Shown: positions 1-8,188 of the stretch, in pieces | Layout of the letters: each line of letters opens with the position of its first letter | Numbering within the stretch: the first letter of the stretch is position 1 | Assembly: GCA_947066105.1 (NCBI GenBank) | Contig: CAMSYM010000001.1 | Location: 310,001 to 374,000, forward strand | DNA from: an uncultured Clostridia bacterium | GTDB lineage: Bacteria > Bacillota > Clostridia > Christensenellales > Pumilibacteraceae | Reading direction: 5' to 3' | DNA length: 64,000 nucleotides | Translations under genes and position numbers: made by a program | Notes under the pieces: model-generated | Seen by the model: only the letters and a program-made list of their open reading frames with translations | Told to the model about the DNA's origin: nothing | The model's database searches: none

Positions 1-435
1 ATCATGGGCATGTGGATCGTCAACCGTTTGCGCGACGAGCTTTGTCCCGACAAGCCTTTTTCGCAGATCGTCGCCGCCGCGCGCGACAGCGCGTTCGACG
101 GGTATGCCGACGTTAACGATGATTGTTTTCTTTCGCCCGAAAGCATGAAATATGCGTTCGATAAGCAGTTTGAAACCGCCGCCGTCACGCCGCAGACCGA
201 AGGCGATTATTTCCGTTGCGCGTTTACGAGCCTTGCCGTCGGGTATGAGAAGGCATTGGACGAATTGAAAAAGAACAGCGGTAAAGATTTCGATACTCTG
301 TATATAGTGGGCGGAGGCGCTAAGAACGGGTTGCTGAACGAGCTGACCGAGCGGTTTTGCAAGATCAGGGTAAAAGCGCTTCCAATCGAAGCTACGGCGA
401 TAGGGAATTTAAAAATACAGATCGGGAGACGATAA
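1..435 (+). CDS. rhaB: rhamnulokinase, C-terminal part (5' truncated by window edge)
   Basis: The reading frame is open from the first base, so this is the last 144 residues of a longer gene. The segment fits the C-terminal actin-like domain of an FGGY carbohydrate kinase, including the adenine-binding IVGGGAKNGLLNELTERF stretch and the ATAIGN run near the end. RhaB phosphorylates L-rhamnulose in the cytoplasm to L-rhamnulose-1-phosphate. The substrate is assigned from context: rhaA starts 1 bp after the stop, and the aldolase and lactaldehyde reductase genes follow. The catalytic Asp and the N-terminal domain lie outside the window, so substrate specificity cannot be checked here. Confidence 0.88.
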   Translation: MMGMWIVNRLRDELCPDKPFSQIVAAARDSAFDGYADVNDDCFLSPESMKYAFDKQFETAAVTPQTEGDYFRCAFTSLAVGYEKALDELKKNSGKDFDTLYIVGGGAKNGLLNELTERFCKIRVKALPIEATAIGNLKIQIGRR

Positions 436-436
436 T

Positions 437-1669
437 ATGTACGAATACGCTAAAAAAAGCTATGCGGCTTACGGAGTAGATACCGAAGCCGCCATATCCG
501 AGCTTAAAGACATTCCCGTGTCGATCCATTGTTGGCAGGGCGACGATGTCGTCGGGCTTGACGGCGGCGGCGCGGCAAGCGGCGGGATACAGACGACGGG
601 CAATCATTTCGGCAGAGCAAGAAATTTCCAAGAGCTTAAAGCGGATATCGAAAAAGCGTTTTCGCTCATACCCGGAAAAAAACGCTTGAATTTGCACGCG
701 AGCTATGCCGTGGGCGCGAGCGTCGACCGCGACGAATACGGACCTAAGCATTTTGCCGAGTGGGTAAAGTTTGCTAAGGCGATAGGACTCGACGGGATCG
801 ATTTCAATCCGACGATGTTTTCGCATAAAAACGTAAAAGACGGTTTGACTTTATCTTCGCCCGACGGCGATATCCGAAAATTTTGGATAAAGCATTGTAT
901 AGCGTGCTTGCATATTTCCGAGTATTTGGCGGACGAATTCGGTAAGCCGTGTTTAATGAATATTTGGATACCCGACGGATATAAAGACGTGCCTGCCGAC
1001 AGGCTTACGCCGAGATTAAGGCTGAAAGAGAGCTTGGACGAAGTTCTTTCCTGCGGTTACGACAGAAATAAAGTAGTAGTCGCCGTGGAAAGTAAGGTAT
1101 TCGGGATCGGCGTGGAAAGCTACACGGTCGGCAACAACGAATTTTATCAAAACTACGCGGCAAATAACGGTATTTGCTGTTTGCTGGATAACGGACACTA
1201 CCATCCGCAGGAATACGTTTCGGACAAGATACCGTCGCTTTTGGCGTTTTACGATAAGGTCGCGTTACACGTTACGCGCGGAGTAAGATGGGACAGCGAT
1301 CACGTCGTGTTGTTCGAGGACGAGCTTAAAGAGATCGCAAAGGAGATCGTGCGTAACGATGCGACCAAAAAGGTGTTGATCGGCTTGGATTATTTCGACG
1401 CGAGCATCAACCGCTTGGCGGCGTGGATCGTCGGCGCGCGAAATATGCAAAAGGCGCTTTTATGGGCGTTGTTGCAACCGCACGCCAAGCTCAAAGCGTT
1501 ACAGGACGATGCGGATTTTACCGCGCTCATGGTGATCAACGAAGAGCTTAAAACTTTGCCGTTCGACGCCGTGTGGGCGGAATACTTAAAGCGTTTAGAT
1601 CAAAAGGGCGCGGAATGGTATAACGACGTTAAGGAATACGAAAAAACAGTCTTAAAGGAGCGAAAATAA
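437..1669 (+). CDS. rhaA: L-rhamnose isomerase
   Basis: The 410-residue protein matches RhaA in length and sequence, for example the N-terminal IPVSIHCWQGDDVVG motif and the DGIDFNPTMFSHKN segment. It is a cytoplasmic, divalent-metal-dependent TIM-barrel isomerase that converts L-rhamnose to L-rhamnulose, the first step of the phosphorylated rhamnose pathway. A GGGAG ribosome binding site lies 8 nt upstream of the ATG, inside the end of rhaB. The gene sits between rhaB and the lactaldehyde reductase with 1-bp gaps, so it is clearly in the same operon. No rha regulator is visible; it would be upstream of the window. Confidence 0.96.
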   Translation: MYEYAKKSYAAYGVDTEAAISELKDIPVSIHCWQGDDVVGLDGGGAASGGIQTTGNHFGRARNFQELKADIEKAFSLIPGKKRLNLHASYAVGASVDRDEYGPKHFAEWVKFAKAIGLDGIDFNPTMFSHKNVKDGLTLSSPDGDIRKFWIKHCIACLHISEYLADEFGKPCLMNIWIPDGYKDVPADRLTPRLRLKESLDEVLSCGYDRNKVVVAVESKVFGIGVESYTVGNNEFYQNYAANNGICCLLDNGHYHPQEYVSDKIPSLLAFYDKVALHVTRGVRWDSDHVVLFEDELKEIAKEIVRNDATKKVLIGLDYFDASINRLAAWIVGARNMQKALLWALLQPHAKLKALQDDADFTALMVINEELKTLPFDAVWAEYLKRLDQKGAEWYNDVKEYEKTVLKERK

Positions 1670-1670
1670 A

Positions 1671-2819
1671 ATGGCAAACAGATTCATCTTGAATGAAACT
1701 TCTTACTTCGGGAGCGGAGCAAGAAAAGAGCTTAAAAACGAAATAGCGCGGCGCGGCTTTAAGAAAGCGTTTATCGTTGCGGATAAAGACCTTGTAAAGT
1801 TCGGCACGGTCGACATGGTAACAAGCGAGCTTGCGGGAACGCCTTATGTGATTTTTTCGGAGTTCAAGGCAAACCCGACCGTAAAAAACGTCAAAGACGG
1901 CGTTGCGGCGTTTAACGTATCGGGCGCGGATCTTATTGTCGCGATCGGAGGCGGCTCGGCTATCGACACGGCTAAGGGGATCGCTATCGTTGCGAACAAT
2001 CCCGAATTTTCCGATATCGTATCGCTCGAAGGCGTTGCCGACACCAAGTTTAAATGCGTTCCGATCATCGCGTTACCCACCACTGCGGGAACGGCGGCGG
2101 AGGTCACTATCAACTATGTCATAACCGACGAAAATACGGGCAGGAAAATGGTGTGCGTCGATCCTAACGATATACCTGTGCTTGCCGTCGTGGACGCCGA
2201 GCTAATGGCTACTATGCCCAAAGGCTTGACCGCCGCAACGGGCATGGACGCGCTCACGCACGCCATAGAAGGATATATAACAAAAAGCGCATGGGCGCTT
2301 TCGGATATGTTCGAGCTTAAAGCGATAGAGCTCATTTCGCAAAACCTGCGTGCGGCGACGGCGAACGGCAAGGATATGACTGCTCGCGAAAATATGGCGC
2401 TTGCGCAGTATGTTGCGGGAATGGCGTTCTCCAACGTCGGACTCGGTTGCGTACACTCGATGGCGCATCCGCTCGGCGCGAGATTCGACATTGCGCACGG
2501 CGTAGCTAACGCGTTATTGTTGCCCGTCGTTATGGAATTCAACATGCCTGCGGCGATCGATAAATATTGCGAAATAGCAAAGGCGATGGGCGTGGATATC
2601 AACGGAATGACCGAAGAACAGGGCGCGAAAGCGGCTGTGGAAGCGGTGAAAAAGCTTTCGCTCGATCTGAATATCCCGCAAACGTTGAGAGAAATCAATA
2701 TACCGAAGGACGCGTTGACGCAGCTTGCAAAGGACGCGTTTGCAGATGTATGCACGGGCGGCAATCCGAGAGAGATCACCGAAGCGGATATTCTCGAACT
2801 TTACAAAAAAGCGTATTGA
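1671..2819 (+). CDS. fucO: lactaldehyde reductase (iron-containing alcohol dehydrogenase)
   Basis: The 382-residue protein belongs to the group III iron-activated alcohol dehydrogenases. A Rossmann-type nucleotide site GGGSAIDTAKG is seen near residue 95, and the metal-binding HPLGARFDIAHGVANALLLP stretch near residue 262. In rhamnose or fucose breakdown, FucO reduces L-lactaldehyde, made by the aldolase, to L-1,2-propanediol with NADH, which disposes of reducing power in anaerobes. The role is inferred from its place between rhaA and rhaD; the family also contains 1,3-propanediol and butanol dehydrogenases, so strict specificity is not proven. Confidence 0.92.
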   Translation: MANRFILNETSYFGSGARKELKNEIARRGFKKAFIVADKDLVKFGTVDMVTSELAGTPYVIFSEFKANPTVKNVKDGVAAFNVSGADLIVAIGGGSAIDTAKGIAIVANNPEFSDIVSLEGVADTKFKCVPIIALPTTAGTAAEVTINYVITDENTGRKMVCVDPNDIPVLAVVDAELMATMPKGLTAATGMDALTHAIEGYITKSAWALSDMFELKAIELISQNLRAATANGKDMTARENMALAQYVAGMAFSNVGLGCVHSMAHPLGARFDIAHGVANALLLPVVMEFNMPAAIDKYCEIAKAMGVDINGMTEEQGAKAAVEAVKKLSLDLNIPQTLREINIPKDALTQLAKDAFADVCTGGNPREITEADILELYKKAY

Positions 2820-2829
2820 GGAGCGTATA

Positions 2830-3651
2830 ATGGCACAAAGTTTGACAAAAATACCGTTCGTCGACGAATTGGCGGCGATAGCGGACAATATGTACAGGCT
2901 CGGTTGGGACGAGCGTAACGGCGGCAATATAAGCTATTTGATCCCCGAAAAAGAAGTTGCCGAATACATAGACGTAACAAACGTGATGAGAACTATCCCG
3001 CTCGGTTTCGACGCGGTAGAACTTGTCGGCAAATACTTTTTGGTAACGGGAACGGGCAAATATTTCAAAAACGTAAAAGGCGATCCAAAAACCAATCTCG
3101 GATTGTTCCGTATCGCAAAAGACGGGGCGACGGCGGAGCTTTTATGGGGATATGTCGACGGCGGCAAATTTACGAGCGAATTGCCCGCACACCTTATGAG
3201 CCATATCGCGCGATTGAACGTCGATCCGCAAAACAGAGTGGTGATGCATACGCATCCTACCAATCTGCTCGCAATGACATACGTCCACGAACTCGATACT
3301 AAAAAGTTTACGCATACGCTATGGCAAATGAGTACCGAATGTATCGTCGTTTTCCCCGACGGCGTTGAAGTGTTGCCGTGGATGTTGTGCGGAACTAACG
3401 AGATAGGCGTTGCCACCGCGGAAAAAATGCGCGATGCGCGAGTGGTCGTTTGGGCGTTGCACGGCATATACGGCGCGGGAAAAACGCTCGACGAAACGTT
3501 CGGGCTTATAGAAACGGTAGAAAAAGCGTCCGAAATTTATATCAAAACGGCGCACCTGCCGAGATCGAACACAATAAAAGACGAACAGCTTGTCGAGCTT
3601 GCCAAGCATTTTAATTGCAATTACCGCAAAGAATTTCTCGATATCGAATAA
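2830..3651 (+). CDS. rhaD: rhamnulose-1-phosphate aldolase
   Basis: The ORF track opens at 2725, but the ATG at 2830 is the better start: it follows a GAGGAG ribosome binding site that overlaps the fucO stop, and it gives 273 residues, the usual RhaD length. The protein is a class II (zinc) aldolase of the AraD/FucA superfamily; likely metal ligands lie in MHTHPTN and WALHGIYGAG, with the RhaD-type HTLWQMSTEC segment between them. It cleaves L-rhamnulose-1-phosphate to dihydroxyacetone phosphate and L-lactaldehyde. It is the last gene of the rhamnose operon and is followed by a terminator. Confidence 0.95.
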   Translation: MAQSLTKIPFVDELAAIADNMYRLGWDERNGGNISYLIPEKEVAEYIDVTNVMRTIPLGFDAVELVGKYFLVTGTGKYFKNVKGDPKTNLGLFRIAKDGATAELLWGYVDGGKFTSELPAHLMSHIARLNVDPQNRVVMHTHPTNLLAMTYVHELDTKKFTHTLWQMSTECIVVFPDGVEVLPWMLCGTNEIGVATAEKMRDARVVVWALHGIYGAGKTLDETFGLIETVEKASEIYIKTAHLPRSNTIKDEQLVELAKHFNCNYRKEFLDIE

Positions 3652-3671
3652 CTTTGCCACGGCATGGACCG

Positions 3672-3710
3672 AGAGATCGCGTTATGATAGAAGCGATCTC
3701 TTATTTTTTA
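3672..3710 (+). terminator. intrinsic terminator of the rhamnose operon
   Basis: A 9-bp perfect stem AGAGATCGC / GCGATCTCT with a 12-nt loop is followed by TATTTTTTA. It lies 20 bp after the rhaD stop and would end the rhamnose transcript. Confidence 0.85.
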
Positions 3711-3778
3711 TTGCTATATTTTGTTACGGGCGCAAAAAGCGTTTTGCTTTTCGTAAGAGTGAAATCTGTCGTTAGGCA

Positions 3779-3807
3779 TTGACAAAAAGCGTCCGATTTG
3801 TTATAAT
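3779..3807 (+). promoter_or_regulatory. consensus sigma-A promoter in the 315-bp gap before the ABC genes
   Basis: TTGACA and TATAAT are separated by exactly 17 bp, a perfect match to the vegetative consensus. A transcript from here would have a leader of about 150 nt before the ABC ATPase start at 3967. The gap (3652-3966) holds no convincing ORF. It contains the rhaD terminator, this promoter, a second promoter with a G10 run, an 8-bp inverted repeat GTTTCGAA (3831-3838) / TTCGAAAC (3880-3887), and TTGAC motifs starting at 3779, 3826, 3866 and 3890. Confidence 0.75.
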
Positions 3808-3889
3808 GCAAAAGTACCGAAAATGTTGACGTTTCGAATGTCATGCAAAATACTATCGCACAAATTTGACGCAACCGTGTTCGAAACGC

Positions 3890-3917
3890 TTGACTTTTTT
3901 CGGGGGGGGGGTATGCT
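3890..3917 (+). promoter_or_regulatory. second promoter of the ABC operon, spacer contains a G10 run
   Basis: TTGACT (3890-3895) and TATGCT (3912-3917) are 16 bp apart, and ten of the spacer bases are an uninterrupted run of G (3902-3911). A TATAAT at 3922-3927 lies a little further on but has no well-placed -35. The start site would be about 45 nt upstream of the ABC ATPase. Slippage in the G run would change the spacer length and therefore promoter strength; whether this happens is inference. Confidence 0.5.
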
Positions 3918-3966
3918 ATTGTATAATCAATACGCATAAACGTTTTTATCGATCAAGGAGATATGT

Positions 3967-4698
3967 ATGCTCGAAATCAAAAATGTGTCCATGGCTTATG
4001 CCAACGGAAAAGTCAAGGCGGTCGACGATCTGTCGTTTTCGCTCGACGCGGGCGAGATATTCGGTTTTCTCGGCGCTAACGGCGCGGGAAAAACCACTAC
4101 CATCAAAATGGCGACGGGTATTTTGCCTATTAGATCGGGGAGCATTTCGATATGCGGTCACGACATAACGAAAGATCCGATAGCGGCGAAGCGAAGCTTC
4201 GGATTCGTTCCCGATTCGCCGATAATTTTCGACAAATATACAGGTCGGGAATATATCGATTTTATGGCGGATATTTACGGCGTATCCAAGCAGGAACGCG
4301 AGCGCGTTACGAGCGATCTTTTGAAACGTTTTTCGCTCGAAGATGCGTTCGATAAGCGTATAAGCGGGTATTCGCACGGCATGAAGCAGAAGATAGCCAT
4401 AATCGGCGCGCTCATACACAGCCCGTCTTTATGGATATTGGACGAGCCGATGATGGGACTCGATCCGCCGTCCGCGTTCGCGCTCAAAGAGTTGATGCGC
4501 GAACATCGCGATGCGGGAAAAACGGTGTTCTTTTCGACGCATGTGCTTGACGTCGCCGAAAAGCTGTGCGACCGCGTGGCTATAATAAACAAGGGCAGGC
4601 TCGTGCTTTGCGGAAATATGGACGAGATCAAGCGCGCGCAGGGCGACGAGAGTCTCGAAGAGATATTCATGTCTGTGGCGGGCGGTAGCGATGAATAA
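3967..4698 (+). CDS. ABC transporter ATP-binding protein (ABC-2 exporter type)
   Basis: The 243-residue ATPase has Walker A GANGAGKTT (residues 37-45), a signature loop SGYSHGMKQK (133-142) and Walker B LWILDEP (155-161). The YSHGM form of the signature is usual for ATPases that serve ABC-2 type exporters. The ATG follows an AAGGAG ribosome binding site. The next gene, encoding the membrane partner, overlaps by 8 bp, so the two are translationally coupled and form one exporter. The substrate cannot be told; relatives export antibiotics, lipids or sodium. No periplasmic binding protein or regulator gene is adjacent. Confidence 0.93.
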   Translation: MLEIKNVSMAYANGKVKAVDDLSFSLDAGEIFGFLGANGAGKTTTIKMATGILPIRSGSISICGHDITKDPIAAKRSFGFVPDSPIIFDKYTGREYIDFMADIYGVSKQERERVTSDLLKRFSLEDAFDKRISGYSHGMKQKIAIIGALIHSPSLWILDEPMMGLDPPSAFALKELMREHRDAGKTVFFSTHVLDVAEKLCDRVAIINKGRLVLCGNMDEIKRAQGDESLEEIFMSVAGGSDE

Positions 4699-6364
4699 CT
4701 ATTTTATCGTTTTAAAAGCGCTGTTCAAAAATAAATTCAGATTTGCCGACAATGCGTCCAAGCGCAAAAAGTACGGATTTATCGCGTTGTTGGGCATATC
4801 GTATTTAGCCGTGATGGCAATGTTTATAGGCATGATCGTTGCTCTCGGCGACACGATAGCCGATTTCGAAATATTTCGGTTTATCGTGGTTTACGGCATT
4901 TTGCTCACAGCCGCGCTCGTCGTGTTGATTTTCGGCGTTATCAATCTTATAACCACGCTGTATTTGTGCAAAGATACCGATTTCTTTTCGATGTTGCCGA
5001 TCAAATCGTCGACGGTATTTGCCGCTAAGGTTTCGTACGTATATATTTCGGAAGCCGTTATCGTCGGCGCGATATTATTGCCGCTGTTGATCGCTTTCGG
5101 GATAGTCTGCCATATGTGGGTGTGGTTTTACGTTATAACCGTTTTGGCGGTACTTATATTTCCGGCATTGCCGCTCGTGCTTGCGGCGATAATCGCCATA
5201 CCCGTCATGTATCTTGCGTCAAAGCTGAAAAACCGCTCGGTAGTGTCGTTGATATTTTATATAATACTGTTCGGCGGATTGTTCGGAGCATACTTGTATT
5301 TTCTTAACGTGTCTACCGATTTCTCTGATATAGACGAAAGTTACGTGACGTCGATAGTCGATTCGCTGATAGTCATGCTGTACGTATTTTATCCGTTTAC
5401 CGCGCTCGCTTTGGCGGCAAACGGTTTACCGACGTACGGTTTGAGCGCAGGCGCGGCGTCTGCGGCTAACTTCGGTATATTCGTCGGCAGTTCGGTCGTG
5501 CTGATATTTATCGCGTTGCTTTGCGCGCGGTTCATGTATTCGCAGTCTGCGAAAGCCAATAACCAAACGGACAATTCCAATGTCAAGCACGGCAAATTCA
5601 AAGCTTCGGGAATGACAAAGGCGTTGATGAAACGCGAGTTCATAGGCACTTTGCGCACTACTCAGGTCGCATTTCAGTGCTATGCCGTGGTCGTACTGCC
5701 GATCATTTTCGCGATAGCAATGGGCATTATGTCGCGTAATATGTCCGCGCTCATAAACGGATCGGGCAATGCTTTTTATGCGGAATATTATAACGTCTTT
5801 TTCGGTCTGACGGGCATATGCGCCGTTTCTATGATGTTCGGCACGCTCGGAAACGCCGCGGCTACTACGTTCTCGCGCGAAGGCAGTGCGATCGCAACGC
5901 TTAAAGTTTTACCGGTTTCGGCTAAACAGGTAGTCAAAGCCAAAGTCTGCGCTTGGTTGTGCGTAGCGTTGCCTGCCGCGATAATATCCGTCGTCGTGTT
6001 TAATGCGATCAACTTCGATCTCGAAATGTTCTTGTTATCGATCTTTTCGCTTATCCCGCTTGCGGGTGCGTTCGTGTTGTTCGGGGCGCTGTGGGATCTG
6101 CGATCGCCCAAGATAAAATGGGTAGATCCCATACAGGCGGTAAAGCATAACGGACATGTGGTCATAGGACAACTTCTTTGCATGGCGGGCGGCGTTGCGG
6201 CGCTCATCGTCACGATGCTCGTAGGCAATTTGGCTATCGTTTCCGCACAAACGCTCAAAACCGTTGTGTGGTGCGTTATTTATGCGACGCTCGCCGTTTT
6301 CGTCGTTGTCGATGTCGTGATGTTGCGCAACGTGGAAAAGTGTTACGGCAGGATAGAGATATAA
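4691..6364 (+). CDS. ABC-2 type transporter permease
   Basis: The 557-residue, very hydrophobic protein appears to have about twelve membrane segments in two halves, divided by a polar stretch near residues 290-310 (SQSAKANNQTDNSNVKHGKF). It overlaps the ATPase gene by 8 bp and is the membrane half of that exporter. Its length suggests a single chain carrying both transmembrane bundles, unlike the usual ABC-2 permease of about 250-400 residues; two copies of the ATPase would then bind it. I recognise no substrate-specific motif. Confidence 0.85.
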   Translation: MNNYFIVLKALFKNKFRFADNASKRKKYGFIALLGISYLAVMAMFIGMIVALGDTIADFEIFRFIVVYGILLTAALVVLIFGVINLITTLYLCKDTDFFSMLPIKSSTVFAAKVSYVYISEAVIVGAILLPLLIAFGIVCHMWVWFYVITVLAVLIFPALPLVLAAIIAIPVMYLASKLKNRSVVSLIFYIILFGGLFGAYLYFLNVSTDFSDIDESYVTSIVDSLIVMLYVFYPFTALALAANGLPTYGLSAGAASAANFGIFVGSSVVLIFIALLCARFMYSQSAKANNQTDNSNVKHGKFKASGMTKALMKREFIGTLRTTQVAFQCYAVVVLPIIFAIAMGIMSRNMSALINGSGNAFYAEYYNVFFGLTGICAVSMMFGTLGNAAATTFSREGSAIATLKVLPVSAKQVVKAKVCAWLCVALPAAIISVVVFNAINFDLEMFLLSIFSLIPLAGAFVLFGALWDLRSPKIKWVDPIQAVKHNGHVVIGQLLCMAGGVAALIVTMLVGNLAIVSAQTLKTVVWCVIYATLAVFVVVDVVMLRNVEKCYGRIEI

Positions 6365-6378
6365 ATTTCAAAAAACTA

Positions 6379-6407
6379 TTGCAATACGGTAAATATTGTG
6401 GTATAGT
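6379..6407 (+). promoter_or_regulatory. sigma-A promoter of the dCMP deaminase gene
   Basis: TTGCAA and TATAGT are separated by 17 bp, just after the permease stop and 36 bp before the deaminase ATG. The deaminase is therefore probably transcribed separately from the ABC operon. Confidence 0.7.
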
Positions 6408-6442
6408 ATATCGAGACTTAAAACAAAAGCAGGTAGTATTAA

Positions 6443-6895
6443 ATGGATAAATGGGATGCGCGCTTCATGGAAATAGCGCATACGGTCGCAACTTGGTCGA
6501 GTTGCTTTCAGGATAACCGTCAGGTCGGCGCAGTCATAGCCAAAAACAAGCGTATAATGACGACCGGCTATAACGGCGCAAGCTCCGGCATTAAAAGCTG
6601 TAAGGAAAAGGGCGAGTGCTTGCGGCGCAAGCTCGGCATACCTTCGGGTACGCGTCACGAGCTGTGCTACGCTACGCATGCGGAGCAAAACGCCATAATA
6701 CAAGCGGCGCGCATGGGGATATGTATCGACGGCGCGACGCTGTATTGCACGCATCAGCCATGCGCTATCTGCACGAAAATGATAATCAACAGCGGAATTA
6801 CGCGCGTCGTTTACGACGAGGGCTATCCCGATGATTTTTCGTTGGAGCTGTTTGAAGAAGCGGGCGTAAAAGTGGAAAAATTCAGCCGCGGTTAA
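6443..6895 (+). CDS. comEB: dCMP deaminase (ComEB family)
   Basis: The 150-residue zinc hydrolase converts dCMP to dUMP, feeding thymidylate synthesis. It has the zinc site HAE (79-81) and PCAIC (106-110) of the cytidine/deoxycytidylate deaminase fold. The N-terminal half also carries cysteines (SCKEKGEC and HELC) of the kind that bind a second structural zinc in dCMP deaminases. It is a single-gene unit with its own promoter and a strong hairpin after it. ComEB is the Bacillus name; no competence gene is next to it, so the role here is nucleotide metabolism. Confidence 0.92.
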   Translation: MDKWDARFMEIAHTVATWSSCFQDNRQVGAVIAKNKRIMTTGYNGASSGIKSCKEKGECLRRKLGIPSGTRHELCYATHAEQNAIIQAARMGICIDGATLYCTHQPCAICTKMIINSGITRVVYDEGYPDDFSLELFEEAGVKVEKFSRG

Positions 6896-6963
6896 ACCGT
6901 GTCTGTCGATGATTTTACTAAACATACAGTTTCGATACCGTATTCGATTTCAATATTGCTCTA

Positions 6964-7001
6964 ATGCGCCGTGCGGAAATAACCGTGCGGCGCATATTTG
7001 T
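6964..7001 (+). terminator. strong hairpin after dCMP deaminase
   Basis: A 13-bp stem (ATGCGCCGTGCGG pairing with CCGTGCGGCGCAT, two G-U pairs) closes a 6-nt AAATAA loop. The T-run after it is short (ATTTGTT), so termination is likely but may be leaky. The 293-bp gap before ctsR otherwise holds only the ctsR promoter and operator. Confidence 0.6.
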
Positions 7002-7065
7002 TGCGATATTCGTCAAACATAGTATCCGTCGGAAAAAAATTTTCCGAAAATTTTTCGCAAAACGC

Positions 7066-7094
7066 TTGACAAAGCTTTTACCGCATAATATAAT
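7066..7094 (+). promoter_or_regulatory. consensus promoter of the ctsR-mcsA-mcsB-clpC operon
   Basis: TTGACA and TATAAT are 17 bp apart, a perfect vegetative promoter. The CtsR box begins 10 bp after the -10, where bound repressor would cover the transcription start. Confidence 0.88.
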
Positions 7095-7104
7095 ATGATC
7101 AAAG

Positions 7105-7128
7105 TTTGACTTTCTTTGACTATTGACT
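7105..7128 (+). promoter_or_regulatory. CtsR operator (heptad direct repeat)
   Basis: On the plus strand TTTGACT-TTC-TTTGACT reads, on the other strand, AGTCAAA-GAA-AGTCAAA, the CtsR heptad repeat with its 3-nt spacer. A third, imperfect heptad ATTGACT abuts it without a spacer (7122-7128). The site lies just downstream of the -10 of the ctsR operon, so the operon is autoregulated and released by heat or protein stress. Confidence 0.88.
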
Positions 7129-7188
7129 TACGACGATTGCAAGTAAAAAGAAGGCGAGCTTATAATAATTCAAAGGAGGCGGCGAGCC

Positions 7189-7659
7189 GTGACGGTAAGC
7201 GATATAATAGAACGGTTTTTGTTGGACACCTTGGGCGACGAGCTGTCGGTCAATTTCAACCGCAACGAGCTTGCGACGTATTTTTCGGTCGCGCCGAGCC
7301 AAATAAATTACGTCCTTTCAACGCGGTTCACGCCCGAACGCGGGTATATAATAGAGAGTCGACGGGGCGGAGGCGGGTCGATCACGTTGATACGCGTAAA
7401 CGAAGATGCGGACGACGTGTTGCTCGGTTATATCGACAAAACGCTTTCGGACGGAATAGAATACGTAAAGGCGTGTCAGATAATCGAGCGGTTGACGGTA
7501 GACGGTGTTTTTTCCAAAAACGAAGCGCAACTGATAAAGGCGGCGATATCGGACAAAGCATTGATCGCTCCGACGGTAGCAAAAAGCAGACTACGCGGGT
7601 CGATACTGAAAAACGTATTGCTCGAAACGCTTAAAATTCACGAAAACGACGACGAATAG
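7189..7659 (+). CDS. ctsR: transcriptional repressor of class III heat-shock genes
   Basis: The 156-residue protein matches CtsR: an N-terminal winged helix-turn-helix with the glycine-rich wing RRGGGG (58-63) that inserts into the minor groove and acts as the thermosensor, and a C-terminal helical dimerisation domain. The start is GTG at 7189, 9 nt after an AAAGGAGG ribosome binding site. It is the first gene of the operon with mcsA, mcsB and clpC, and a matching CtsR box lies at its promoter. In low-GC Gram-positives the McsB kinase and ClpCP remove CtsR from DNA or degrade it under stress. Confidence 0.95.
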   Translation: MTVSDIIERFLLDTLGDELSVNFNRNELATYFSVAPSQINYVLSTRFTPERGYIIESRRGGGGSITLIRVNEDADDVLLGYIDKTLSDGIEYVKACQIIERLTVDGVFSKNEAQLIKAAISDKALIAPTVAKSRLRGSILKNVLLETLKIHENDDE

Positions 7660-7668
7660 AGGTGTCAT

Positions 7669-8187
7669 ATGAAGTGCATGAAATGCGGAACAAACGAAGC
7701 GACCGTGCATACGTATTTATCGGTCGACGGACATATGCAAAAGACCGATCTGTGCGAAAACTGCGCAAAAGCGCTTAATATCGCCGCAGGATTCGGCGAG
7801 TACGGGTTATTCGATAAGATATTCGGCGGTTCGCCCATGGGGTTGTTGCCGGGGCTGTTCAAGCTGTTCGACACACCGACGACGCAGGCTTTATCTTGTC
7901 CGACGTGTAAAACTACGGGCGAAGAATTCGTTAAAACCGGGTTTGTCGGGTGTCCCGATTGCTACAAGGTATTCGAGCCGTTGATAGTGCAAACTGTCAA
8001 AAAGCTTCAACAATCCGACAGACACGTGGGCAAAACTCCCGACGGAGCGATAGACGTTGCGGCGGAAGAGATGCGACTTAAAGCCGAGTTGCAGGCGGCG
8101 ATAGACTGTAACGATTACGCAAAGCTCGGCGAGCTAAGCGAAAAGTTGAAAATGTTGGTAGGCAATAAACGCGGCGGAGATATGTGA
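7669..8187 (+). CDS. mcsA: McsA, zinc-binding activator of the McsB arginine kinase
   Basis: The 172-residue protein has four CxxC pairs (CMKC 3-6, CENC 29-32, CPTC 77-80, CPDC 95-98) and a C-terminal UVR-like helical pair near residues 130-165, the standard McsA architecture. It binds and stimulates McsB and influences CtsR. It lies 9 bp after ctsR and 1 bp before mcsB, in the conserved order. All metal-binding cysteines are intact. Confidence 0.95.
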   Translation: MKCMKCGTNEATVHTYLSVDGHMQKTDLCENCAKALNIAAGFGEYGLFDKIFGGSPMGLLPGLFKLFDTPTTQALSCPTCKTTGEEFVKTGFVGCPDCYKVFEPLIVQTVKKLQQSDRHVGKTPDGAIDVAAEEMRLKAELQAAIDCNDYAKLGELSEKLKMLVGNKRGGDM

Positions 8188-8188
8188 T

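Noticed and set aside
3877-3890. GTTCGAAAC resembling a tRNA T-loop
   Set aside because: No acceptor, D or anticodon stem fits around it; it is part of an inverted repeat near the ABC promoter.
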